Part shown: piece after piece, positions 13,569-21,005 of the stretch
Numbering within the stretch: the stretch's first letter is position 1
Layout of the letters: every line of letters begins with the position of its first letter
Source of the DNA: JBBECE01 sp040881985
GTDB taxonomy: Bacteria > Pseudomonadota > Alphaproteobacteria > Rhizobiales > Devosiaceae
Reading direction: 5' to 3'
Assembly (NCBI GenBank): GCA_040881985.1
Contig: JBBECE010000022.1
Location: 1 to 23,852, forward strand
Length of the DNA stretch: 23,852 nucleotides
Translations under genes and position numbers: made by a program
The notes under the pieces: generated by a model
What the model was told of the DNA's origin: nothing
What the model saw: only the letters and a program-made list of their open reading frames with translations
Database searches by the model: none

Positions 13569-15533
13569 ATGGCCAAAGTGAAATTCCCGGACGGGGCGGT
13601 GCGCGACTACGCCGCTGGCACGACCGGCCTCACCATCGCCGAATCGATATCGCCATCGCTTGCCAAGCGGACGGTGGCGATGAAGCTCGACGGCGCGCTG
13701 ACCGATCTCTCCGATCCGGTCCCCAACGGGGCTGCGATCGAGTTCGTTTCCCGCGACGACAAGGAGGCGCTGCCGCTCATCCGGCACGATGCCGCGCATG
13801 TTTTGGCCGAGGCGGTGCAGGAGATTTGGCCGGGCACGCAGGTCACGATCGGCCCCGTGATCGATGACGGGTTCTATTACGATTTCGACCGGGAAAAACC
13901 GTTCAGCGAGGAGGACCTGCGGCTGATCGAAAAGAAAATGTCCGAGATCGTGGCGCGCGGGGCTTCTTTCACCAAGGAAATCTGGGACCGCGAGGAAGCC
14001 AAGCGCGTCTTCGCTGCCAAGGGCGAAAAATACAAGATCGAGCTGATCGATGCGATTCCCGCCGACCAGCCGATCCGCATCTACAAGCAGGGCCAGTGGT
14101 TCGATCTTTGCCGCGGCCCGCATATGCGCTCGGTCAAAGACGTCGGCACGGCGTTCAAGCTGACCAAGGTCGCCGGCGCGTATTGGCGCGGCGATCACCG
14201 CAATCCGATGCTGTCGCGGATTTACGGGACCGCCTGGGCGACGCAGGCGCAACTCGACGCCTACCTGACGATGATCGCGGAAGCCGAGAAGCGCGACCAT
14301 CGCAAACTTGGTCAGGAGATGGACCTGTTCCATTTCCAACCGGAGGCGCAGGGCTCGGTTTTCTGGCATCCGCACGGTTATCTCGTCTGGCGGCAGCTCG
14401 AGGCCTATATCCGCCGCCGCCTCGACGACGACGGCTATGTCGAAGTGAAGACCCCGCAACTCATCGACAACAAGCTCTGGGAACAGTCGGGGCACTGGGG
14501 GAAATTCCGCGAGAACATGTTCGTCGTCCCCGACGAGGTGCCCTCGACCGAGGAAGGCAAGCCGGTCATTTCGGGCGAGGCCAATCTCCTCGCGATCAAG
14601 CCGATGAATTGCCCGGCGCATGTGCAGATCTTCCGCCAGGGCATCAAGAGTTATCGCGACCTGCCGATCCGGATGGCCGAGTTCGGCTGCTGCCATCGCA
14701 ACGAGCCGCATGGGGCGCTGCATGGTCTGATGCGGGTGCGCCAGATGACCCAGGACGACGCCCATATCTTCTGCGCCGAGGCGCAGATCACCTCTGAGAC
14801 GCAAAGGTTTCTCAAACTCTTCGCGCGCGTCTACGGCGATGTCGGCATGACAAAAATCGCCTACAGGCTTGCGACGCGGCCGCCGCAGCGGGCGGGAGAC
14901 GATGCGACCTGGGACCGCGCCGAGAAGTCCCTTGCCGAGGCGCTGAACGCTTCGGGGTTGATATTCGACCATGCGCCGGGTGAGGGTGCGTTCTACGGGC
15001 CGAAGCTCGAATTCCACCTGACCGATGCGATCGGCCGGACCTGGCAGTGCGGCACGTTCCAGCTCGACTATGTGCTCCCCGAAAGGCTCGACGCGTCTTA
15101 CGTCGGGGAAGACGGCTCGCGGCACCGGCCGGTGATGCTGCATCGCGCGGTGTTCGGCTCGTTCGAGCGCTTTATCGGGCTGCTGATCGAGCACTATGCC
15201 GGCAAGCTGCCGCTCTGGCTCGCGCCCGTTCAGGCCGTCGTCGCCACCATCGTCTCGGACGCCGATGAAGCGGCGAACAAACTCGCGTCCCAGATGCGCG
15301 CGGCGGGGCTGAGGGTCGAGACCGATTTGCGAAACGAGAAGATCAACTACAAGGTCCGCGAGCACTCGCTGAAAAAGGTGCCGGTGATGTTTGTCCTCGG
15401 CAAGCGCGAAGCCGAGGAAGGCACCGTGTCGATCCGCCGGCTTGGCGAGGAAGATCAGAAAGTCGTCCCCGCCGCCGAGGCGATCGCCGGGCTCGTTAAG
15501 GAAAGCGCAGCGCCGGACCTCAGGCGCGTCTAG
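13569..15533 (+). CDS. thrS: Threonyl-tRNA synthetase
   Basis: Charges tRNA-Thr. The 654 residues run as TGS domain (1-62), editing domain (about 63-230), class II catalytic core (about 250-545) and anticodon-binding domain (about 550-645). Zinc ligands are all in place by comparison with E. coli: Cys348 in NCPAHVQIF, His399 in QDDAHIFC and His525 in LHRAVFGSFERF. Motif 2 reads CHRNEPHGALHG, with His where most have Ser. The editing-site HDAAHVLAEA helix (77-86) and the later Cys in FDLCRGPHM are intact. I chose ATG 13569 because the TGS domain starts there and GAGGCGG lies upstream; 18 further codons are open but unlike the family. The stop overlaps the next convergent gene by 4 nt (CTAG). 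No T-box or attenuator is seen. Confidence 0.97.
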   Translation: MAKVKFPDGAVRDYAAGTTGLTIAESISPSLAKRTVAMKLDGALTDLSDPVPNGAAIEFVSRDDKEALPLIRHDAAHVLAEAVQEIWPGTQVTIGPVIDDGFYYDFDREKPFSEEDLRLIEKKMSEIVARGASFTKEIWDREEAKRVFAAKGEKYKIELIDAIPADQPIRIYKQGQWFDLCRGPHMRSVKDVGTAFKLTKVAGAYWRGDHRNPMLSRIYGTAWATQAQLDAYLTMIAEAEKRDHRKLGQEMDLFHFQPEAQGSVFWHPHGYLVWRQLEAYIRRRLDDDGYVEVKTPQLIDNKLWEQSGHWGKFRENMFVVPDEVPSTEEGKPVISGEANLLAIKPMNCPAHVQIFRQGIKSYRDLPIRMAEFGCCHRNEPHGALHGLMRVRQMTQDDAHIFCAEAQITSETQRFLKLFARVYGDVGMTKIAYRLATRPPQRAGDDATWDRAEKSLAEALNASGLIFDHAPGEGAFYGPKLEFHLTDAIGRTWQCGTFQLDYVLPERLDASYVGEDGSRHRPVMLHRAVFGSFERFIGLLIEHYAGKLPLWLAPVQAVVATIVSDADEAANKLASQMRAAGLRVETDLRNEKINYKVREHSLKKVPVMFVLGKREAEEGTVSIRRLGEEDQKVVPAAEAIAGLVKESAAPDLRRV

Positions 15534-16507
15534 TTGAAGCGGGTCACCACTTCGATCTCTCGCGGCTGGCCCGGCACGATTTCGAAGGTGCGGCTGAAAA
15601 CCCGCTCGCCCTGGCGGGCGACGACGGTGTATCGGCCCTCGGCGAGCACCAGGCTGCCGAAAGCTCCGATGGTCGTGAATATGATTTCGCCACCGGCATC
15701 CGAGACGGTCCAGTCGGTGTCGGCGATGGCTTCCCCGCCCGGTTCGGAGACGAGCTTCAGCGTTACCGAGGCGGCGCGAAAATACAGCGTTGCGTCGGTC
15801 AACTGGCCCGGCTCGACCCGAATGTCGGCCCGCACCTCCGCGTTCACCTCGCCAAAGGTCGAGACGACCTTATAAACCCCGGCATTGAGCTGGAGGATCT
15901 CGCCGGGCGCGACGTTGTCGGCGATCAGCACCTGGCCGCCGGTAAGGTCGGAATTGGCATGGATGGTAAATCTGAGTTGGCTCGCCGGGATCGGCACGTC
16001 CCCGGTGACGGCGGCCGAGAGCCGAAGCCCGCCCGCGTCGAGGATCAGCGAGCGCTGGTTCGGCCCGACCTCGACGGTGAAGGTGTCGGAGGCCTGGGCG
16101 CGGCCATAGGCGACATGGGCGACATATTGGCCGGGCTGCAACGAGAAGGCGGCCGCGGCGTCGCTCGACTTGGCCAGGAGCGGCAGCTGACCGTTTTCGT
16201 CGGGGGTCGTTTTGTAGATTCGCCAGGTGAGCCCGGAAGGAATGATCGGGCCGGTTTCCGAGACCCGCGCCGAAAGCGTCACCGGCTGCGGCTCGCCAAG
16301 CGCTAGATTGACGACCGGCTGGTTGGTGACCTGCTCGAACGCCTCGAAGGCGTTCTCGATCTCATTGAGGCTGAGGGGCCGGCCGGCTTCGTCGGTCGCC
16401 GCCGAATAGCGCTCGGGGCGCGGCGGCGGAACGGGCGCGGTCTGGGCAAAAGCTGTTGCCGGCAGGCCGACCAAAGTCGCCAAAAATAGGGCCAAACCCA
16501 GACGCAT
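15530..16507 (-). CDS. Secreted protein with three repeated beta-sandwich modules, unnamed
   Basis: A 325-residue exported protein of no family I can name. The signal peptide is at about 1-21 (ALFLATLVGLPATAFA|QT), followed by a Pro-rich stretch (VPPPRPERY). The rest shows three modules of 70-90 residues. Each ends with a strand pattern like L..G.Y.V....G followed by V.PGQ....L: LQPGQYVAHVAYGRA, LNAGVYKVVSTFGEV and LAEGRYTVVARQGER. This resembles carboxypeptidase-regulatory-like or PEGA-like surface domains, but that is a by-eye comparison. I chose ATG 16507 because it starts the signal peptide; 24 upstream codons are open. It faces the nitroreductase gene across 89 bp and overlaps thrS by 4 nt at the 3' end. 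Confidence 0.82.
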   Translation of the reverse strand: MRLGLALFLATLVGLPATAFAQTAPVPPPRPERYSAATDEAGRPLSLNEIENAFEAFEQVTNQPVVNLALGEPQPVTLSARVSETGPIIPSGLTWRIYKTTPDENGQLPLLAKSSDAAAAFSLQPGQYVAHVAYGRAQASDTFTVEVGPNQRSLILDAGGLRLSAAVTGDVPIPASQLRFTIHANSDLTGGQVLIADNVAPGEILQLNAGVYKVVSTFGEVNAEVRADIRVEPGQLTDATLYFRAASVTLKLVSEPGGEAIADTDWTVSDAGGEIIFTTIGAFGSLVLAEGRYTVVARQGERVFSRTFEIVPGQPREIEVVTRFN

Positions 16508-16596
16508 GCCGCGGCAACCTGTCACTATTTCCCGGCTACATGGGCTCGGAATGCGGAAAACCTGTGTCATAAGACGCAAGACGGAGGAGTGAACTT

Positions 16597-17175
16597 ATGC
16601 CCGCCACGCAGGCCGTTGTGAACCATCTTCTGACGCGGCGATCGGTGACGATGTTGTTTCTTGGCCCGCCGGGACCCAATCCCGCCGAGCTCGAGGTGCT
16701 GCTGACGATCGCCACGCGGGTGCCCGACCATGGCAAGCTCGCGCCCTGGCGGCTGATCGTGTTCGAAGGCGCGGCGCGGGTGCGGGCGGGCGATAAGCTC
16801 CAAGCCCTCGCACTCGTGCGCGAGCCAGGTCTCTCCCCTGAACGCATCGAAGAAGAGCGGAATCGCTTCCTGCCGGCGCCGCTCACCGTCGGGGTCGTCT
16901 CGAAAGCCGCCCCGCACGAAAAAATCCCGGAATTCGAGCAGCTGCTGTCGGCCGCCAATGTTTGCTTTAACCTGGTGCATGGCGCGCACGCGCTCGGCTT
17001 CGCCGCCCAATGGGTGACGCGCTGGTTCGCCTATGACGCGGAAGCCTCGCGCCTGCTCGGGGTAAGGGATGGCGAGCGGTTCGCCGGCTTCGTCCATATC
17101 GGCACCCCGACCGTCACCCCGCCCGACCGCGAGCGGCCGGCGCTGGCCGATGTCGTTACCCGTTGGGCGGGCTGA
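16597..17175 (+). CDS. Nitroreductase family protein (YdjA-like)
   Basis: A 192-residue flavoprotein of the nitroreductase family, short YdjA-like type; members reduce nitro compounds or other acceptors with FMN and NAD(P)H. The FMN phosphate-binding segment RRSVTMLFLG lies at about 14-23. The PDHGKLAPWRLIVF run (43-56) matches the family's substrate/FMN strand, and AANVCFNLVHGAHALGFAAQW (about 119-139) is the central helix at the dimer interface. VHIGTPTVTPPDRERP near the C terminus is the usual end motif of this group. A strong GGAGGAG lies 8 nt before ATG 16597. It diverges from the gene at 15530-16507. The physiological substrate is unknown. Confidence 0.93.
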   Translation: MPATQAVVNHLLTRRSVTMLFLGPPGPNPAELEVLLTIATRVPDHGKLAPWRLIVFEGAARVRAGDKLQALALVREPGLSPERIEEERNRFLPAPLTVGVVSKAAPHEKIPEFEQLLSAANVCFNLVHGAHALGFAAQWVTRWFAYDAEASRLLGVRDGERFAGFVHIGTPTVTPPDRERPALADVVTRWAG

Positions 17176-17270
17176 GGCGACCGCCCCTTTTTATGGTGAA
17201 CGCTTCGTTAAAGGTTCGGAATTAGGCTCGATTGCGTTGAGGAGTGGCGATTCCATAAACGCTGGATTTC

Positions 17271-18479
17271 ATGGTCGCATACCGGGAATACGCGGAACTG
17301 CAGAATTCGCCGCACAGCGAACGGCGGGGCCAGGCCGCGCGTATCGCCGCGCAGGCCTTTCTCACCCAGGAGGCAGACGAGGCCGAACATGCAGCGCTTT
17401 ACGCTTCGCTGTTGAGTTTCCTTGACGATCCCTCGGTCCGGGTGAGGGCGGCGCTCGCCTACGAGCTCCTGCATTCAAAGGACGCGCCGCGCCCGATCAT
17501 GTTCGCGCTGGCGCAGGACGCCGCGATCATCGCCCGCGCGGTGGTGCAATATTCCCCGGTGTTGCTGGAAGCGGATCTCCTGACGCTGGTGCGCACCGCC
17601 GGCACCGAATTGCGGCTTACCGCAATCGACCGCGATAACGTCTCGGAGGCGCTGGCGAGGGCGCTGATCGAGTCCGCCGACCGGGCAATCGACCGGGCGA
17701 TCGTCCTGCGCCCCGACATTGCGGTCTCGGCGGACGATCTGGTCACGCTCGCCGACCGGTGGTGCGAGGACATCGAAATGCGGGCGCTGCTGCTCGATCG
17801 CGCCGACCTGCCGCCGGTGGCGCGCTATCTTCTCGTCGAGAAGACCGTCGCGGCGCTGGCCCAGGTCCGAATCGTGCGCGGCAGTATCGAAAGCAAACGC
17901 CTCGACCGGCTGATGCGCGACGCCATGGACCAGGCGACGACGCGGCTCGCCGAAGAGGAACTGGCCGAGGGCGGCCAGCAGCTTGTCGAGGCTCTCGTCG
18001 ACGCCGGGCGGGTGAGCACGCGGCTGGTACTGCATTCGCTGGTAACCGGCCGGGTGGTGTTTTTCGCCGCGACCGTCGCGCTCCTCTCCGAAATGCCGGC
18101 GGGCAAGGTACTGTCGATCCTCGGCGACGGGCGGCGGGCGGCGCTGTTCGCGGTGTTCGCGCGCTGCGGTTTCGCCGAGGGACTGCGCAACGTCCTGGCC
18201 GGGCTGGTCGCCGAGGCGCGCGAGACCGACCTGTCAGCGGACATCGCGGCGCGCCACGCGATCGTTGCCGGATTGATTGAAGAGATGATTTCCGATCACG
18301 AGGGCGACATTCCGGCCGAGCTTCGGGGAGCCTTTGCATATCTGAACGAGCAGAACGTCGCGCTCGCCCGGCACGCCGCGCGCGGGATGATGGCTAACTT
18401 CATCGAGCAGGCTCCTCAGGGTCACGCGATGATTCCGGTGACGCTTCGCGACCACGCCCCGGCGCTGCCGGCGCCGTGA
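17271..18479 (+). CDS. DUF2336 domain-containing protein
   Basis: A 402-residue, almost wholly alpha-helical soluble protein of the DUF2336 family (PF10098), found in Alphaproteobacteria and of unknown function. The N-terminal 100 residues look like HEAT-type helical repeats: FLDDPSVRVRAALAYELLHS, then AQDAAIIARAVVQYSPVL. The DUF2336 core follows, with the segment LVLHSLVTGRVVFFAATVAL at about 250-269. There are no enzymatic motifs. ATG 17271 lacks a close Shine-Dalgarno (GAGGAG is about 28 nt away), so CTG 17262 or leader folding may matter. The gene ends 2 bp from the convergent nadK stop. HEAT-like repeats suggest protein-protein binding. Confidence 0.9.
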   Translation: MVAYREYAELQNSPHSERRGQAARIAAQAFLTQEADEAEHAALYASLLSFLDDPSVRVRAALAYELLHSKDAPRPIMFALAQDAAIIARAVVQYSPVLLEADLLTLVRTAGTELRLTAIDRDNVSEALARALIESADRAIDRAIVLRPDIAVSADDLVTLADRWCEDIEMRALLLDRADLPPVARYLLVEKTVAALAQVRIVRGSIESKRLDRLMRDAMDQATTRLAEEELAEGGQQLVEALVDAGRVSTRLVLHSLVTGRVVFFAATVALLSEMPAGKVLSILGDGRRAALFAVFARCGFAEGLRNVLAGLVAEARETDLSADIAARHAIVAGLIEEMISDHEGDIPAELRGAFAYLNEQNVALARHAARGMMANFIEQAPQGHAMIPVTLRDHAPALPAP

Positions 18480-18481
18480 GA

Positions 18482-19258
18482 TCAGAAGCGGAATTGTTCG
18501 GCGAGCACCCGCTCGTCGAGGCTATGGCCGGGATCGAACAAGAGCGCGACCGCATGCCGCCGGTCCTCGCGGACCGTGACCTCGACGACATTGGTGAACT
18601 CGACATTGTCGGCGACGGCGTTCACCGGGCGCTTGGCATGTTCGAGAACGTCGAGCGCAATCAAGGCGGTATTGGCGACAACGGCGCCGCGCCAGCGACG
18701 CGGCCGGAAGGCTGAGATCGGCGTCAGCGCCAGGAGATTCGCCCCGATCGGCAGGATCGGGCCGTGCGCCGAGAGGTTATAGGCGGTCGAGCCGGCGGGG
18801 GTCGCGAGCAGAATGCCGTCGCATACCAGTTCTTCCATGCGCACCTTGCCGTCGATCAGAATGCGGATTTTCGCCGCCTGATAGGTCGAGCGCAGCAGCG
18901 ACACCTCGTTGAGCGCCAGCGCCTCTTGGCGGGTGCCCGCGTCGTCGGCGACGCTCATGATGAGCGGGTGAATGACGGTCTTCTCGGCGGCGGAGAGGCG
19001 TTCGGTGAGACCGTCGGCGGCGAAATCGTTCATCAGAAAGCCGATCGAGCCGAAATTCATCCCGTAGACCGGGATATCGCGGTCCATCACAAGGTGCAGT
19101 GTCTGCAGCATCAGCCCGTCGCCGCCGAGCGCGACGATTACTTCGGCCTTCTCTAATCCGACCTCGCCATAGCGCTTTGTGAGGTCGAGCCGCGCGACTT
19201 CCGCCTCGGGGGTGTCCGAGGCGACGAAGCTCACCTTGTCAACTGAAACGCGGGACAA
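18482..19258 (-). CDS. nadK: NAD kinase
   Basis: Phosphorylates NAD+ to NADP+. The 258-residue length is that of the short proteobacterial form. The GGDG catalytic motif is at 45-48 (ALGGDGLM, Asp47). NEVSLLR and the CDGILLATPAGSTAYNLSAHG run carry the NAD-binding Asn-Glu and the Asp/Gly-rich turns. I chose a TTG start at 19258: a perfect GGAGG lies 5-6 nt upstream and the product MSRVSVDKVSFVASDTPEAE matches the usual rhizobial N terminus, whereas an internal GTG (19234) has no ribosome-binding site. The stop lies 2 bp from the DUF2336 stop. With gnd nearby, the region supplies and reduces NADP, though the genes are on opposite strands. Confidence 0.95.
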   Translation of the reverse strand: MSRVSVDKVSFVASDTPEAEVARLDLTKRYGEVGLEKAEVIVALGGDGLMLQTLHLVMDRDIPVYGMNFGSIGFLMNDFAADGLTERLSAAEKTVIHPLIMSVADDAGTRQEALALNEVSLLRSTYQAAKIRILIDGKVRMEELVCDGILLATPAGSTAYNLSAHGPILPIGANLLALTPISAFRPRRWRGAVVANTALIALDVLEHAKRPVNAVADNVEFTNVVEVTVREDRRHAVALLFDPGHSLDERVLAEQFRF

Positions 19259-19360
19259 ATCCGCCTCCGTCCGCCGCAGAAATGCGCCGGGGTGTGCCTA
19301 GCATGGGGGAGGGGCCCGGCGCCAGCGCAGGGGTGGCCCCGGGCGGTCAAGGCGGAGCCA

Positions 19361-19389
19361 TTGTTGCGATCTTAAGGAGCGGATGCTAG
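19361..19389 (+). promoter_or_regulatory. Possible promoter of tRNA-Thr
   Basis: TTGTTG (19361-19366) and TGCTAG (19384-19389), 17 nt apart, fit a sigma-70 type promoter. They end 11 bp before the mature tRNA. Both hexamers deviate from consensus, so this is tentative. Confidence 0.35.
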
Positions 19390-19400
19390 CTAGCCCGCAG

Positions 19401-19476
19401 GCCGGTTTAGCTCAGTTGGTAGAGCAGCGGTTTTGTAAACCGCAGGTCGGGAGTTCGAGTCTCTCAACCGGCACCA
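19401..19476 (+). tRNA. tRNA-Thr (anticodon TGT)
   Basis: A complete 76-nt cloverleaf with an encoded CCA. Acceptor strands are GCCGGTT/AACCGGC. The anticodon stem GCGGT/ACCGC (19427-19431/19439-19443) surrounds TTTGTAA, with anticodon TGT at 19434-19436, reading ACA. The T loop is TTCGAGT. It stands alone between nadK and gnd, with no integrase or attachment-site repeat nearby. Confidence 0.97.
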
Positions 19477-19589
19477 ACGGCGGGCTCCTTTCGCCCTTGC
19501 CGCCCATCAGGGCAATTGGCTAGGTTGCGCGCGCATCGTGGGCGGGATGTCTTCCTCCCGGCAATCAGGCCTGGGTTTTGGGGCGGCGG

Positions 19590-21005
19590 ATGGCGCAAGC
19601 GGAAGTCGGACTGATCGGGCTTGGGGTAATGGGCGCGAACCTGTCGCTCAATATCGCCGAAAAAAGCTTTCCGATCGCGGTCTTCAACCGCACCATCTCG
19701 AAAACCGACGCCTTCCACGCCGAGGCGGGCAAACTCAAGGGCAACATCTTCCCCTGCCACACGCTCGACGAACTGGTCGAGTCGATCCGGCCGCCCCGGC
19801 CGATCATCATCATGGTGCAGGCGGGCGATCCGGTCGATGAGCAGATCGACGTGCTGAAAGAGCTTCTCAGCGGCAACGATATCGTCATCGACGCGGGCAA
19901 CGCCAATTTCCGCGACACTCAGCGACGCTTCGCGGCGCTCAAGGGCTCTGGGCTCACGTTTATCGGCATGGGGGTCTCGGGTGGCGAGGAGGGCGCGCGG
20001 CACGGGCCTTCGATCATGGTCGGCGGCACGCCAGAATCCTACGCGCGGGTCGAGAAAATGCTGACGGCGATTTCCGCCAAGTATGAGGGGGAATCCTGCT
20101 CGGCGTATCTGGGTACCGACGGGGCTGGCCATTTCGTCAAGACCATCCATAACGGCATCGAATACGCCGACATGCAGATGATCGCCGAAATCTACGGTGT
20201 GCTGCGCGACGGCGCCGGCATGGGCGCCAAGGACATGGCAAAAGTCTTCGCCGCCTGGGACAAGGGCCGGCTCAATTCGTTCCTGATCGAGATCACCGCC
20301 AAGGTGCTGCGGGCGGACGACCCGAAGACCGGCAAGCCGGTCGTCGATGTCATTCTCGATCGCGCCGGGCAGAAGGGCACGGGACGCTGGTCGGCGATCG
20401 AGGCGCAAATGTTAGGGGTGCCGGCGACCGGCATCGAGGCGGCGGTGGCGGCGCGCTCGCTCTCGGCGATGAAGGCGTTGCGGCTCGAGGGCGAGGCGCT
20501 TTACGGGGCGGGCAGGGGCTCGTTCAAGCCGGGCAAGACGCTCTTCGACCGGCTGGAGCTGGCGCTTTTCGCCGGCAAGATCGCCGCCTATGCCCAAGGC
20601 TTCGCGGTGATGCGGGCGGCCTCGGAGGAGTATGGCTGGAACCTGCCGTTGGGGGTGATCGCCAAGATCTGGCGGGCTGGCTGCATCATCCGCTCGCAAT
20701 TCCTCGGCGACATTACCAAGGCTTTCGACAATGATTCCGGACTTGCCAATCTGCTGGTCGCGCCAGACTTCGTCACGATGATGAAACGGGCTCATCCGGC
20801 CTTGAGGAAGATCGTCGCGATGGCGTCGGAGGCCGGTCTGCCGGTGCCGGCGCTGGCGTCGGCGCTCGCCTATTTCGACAGCTACCGGCAGGGGCGCGGA
20901 ACCGCAAATCTGGTGCAGGCGCAACGCGATTTCTTCGGCGCCCATTCGTTCGAGCGCGTTGACGAACTCGGGGCCCATCACGGGCCCTGGGGCGGCGGCG
21001 CCTGA
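19590..21005 (+). CDS. gnd: 6-phosphogluconate dehydrogenase, decarboxylating
   Basis: Oxidises 6-phosphogluconate to ribulose 5-phosphate with NADP+ and CO2 release (oxidative pentose phosphate pathway). The 471-residue length is that of the long dimeric form. The coenzyme motif GLGVMGANL is near the N terminus, with FNRT ending the second strand, where Asn-Arg-Thr favours NADP. GVSGGEEGARHGPSIMVGG binds substrate. Catalytic Lys184 and Glu191 are in HFVKTIHNGIEYADMQ. The helical domain (about 180-470) includes GTGRWSAIEA. ATG 19590 follows GGGCGGCGG; a TTG at 19578 would add 4 residues. Its TGA (21003-21005) directly abuts the stop codon of the convergent lldD gene. Confidence 0.97.
   Translation: MAQAEVGLIGLGVMGANLSLNIAEKSFPIAVFNRTISKTDAFHAEAGKLKGNIFPCHTLDELVESIRPPRPIIIMVQAGDPVDEQIDVLKELLSGNDIVIDAGNANFRDTQRRFAALKGSGLTFIGMGVSGGEEGARHGPSIMVGGTPESYARVEKMLTAISAKYEGESCSAYLGTDGAGHFVKTIHNGIEYADMQMIAEIYGVLRDGAGMGAKDMAKVFAAWDKGRLNSFLIEITAKVLRADDPKTGKPVVDVILDRAGQKGTGRWSAIEAQMLGVPATGIEAAVAARSLSAMKALRLEGEALYGAGRGSFKPGKTLFDRLELALFAGKIAAYAQGFAVMRAASEEYGWNLPLGVIAKIWRAGCIIRSQFLGDITKAFDNDSGLANLLVAPDFVTMMKRAHPALRKIVAMASEAGLPVPALASALAYFDSYRQGRGTANLVQAQRDFFGAHSFERVDELGAHHGPWGGGA

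Noticed and set aside
13518..15365. 615-codon open frame antisense to thrS
   Set aside because: It mirrors a fully conserved synthetase gene, its product is Arg/Asp/His-rich with no recognisable domain, and long antisense frames are normal in GC-rich DNA with strong third-position bias.
19401..19476. tRNA-Thr as an integration site for a mobile island
   Set aside because: The flanking genes (nadK, gnd) are core genes and no integrase, direct repeat of the tRNA 3' end or compositional break was seen.
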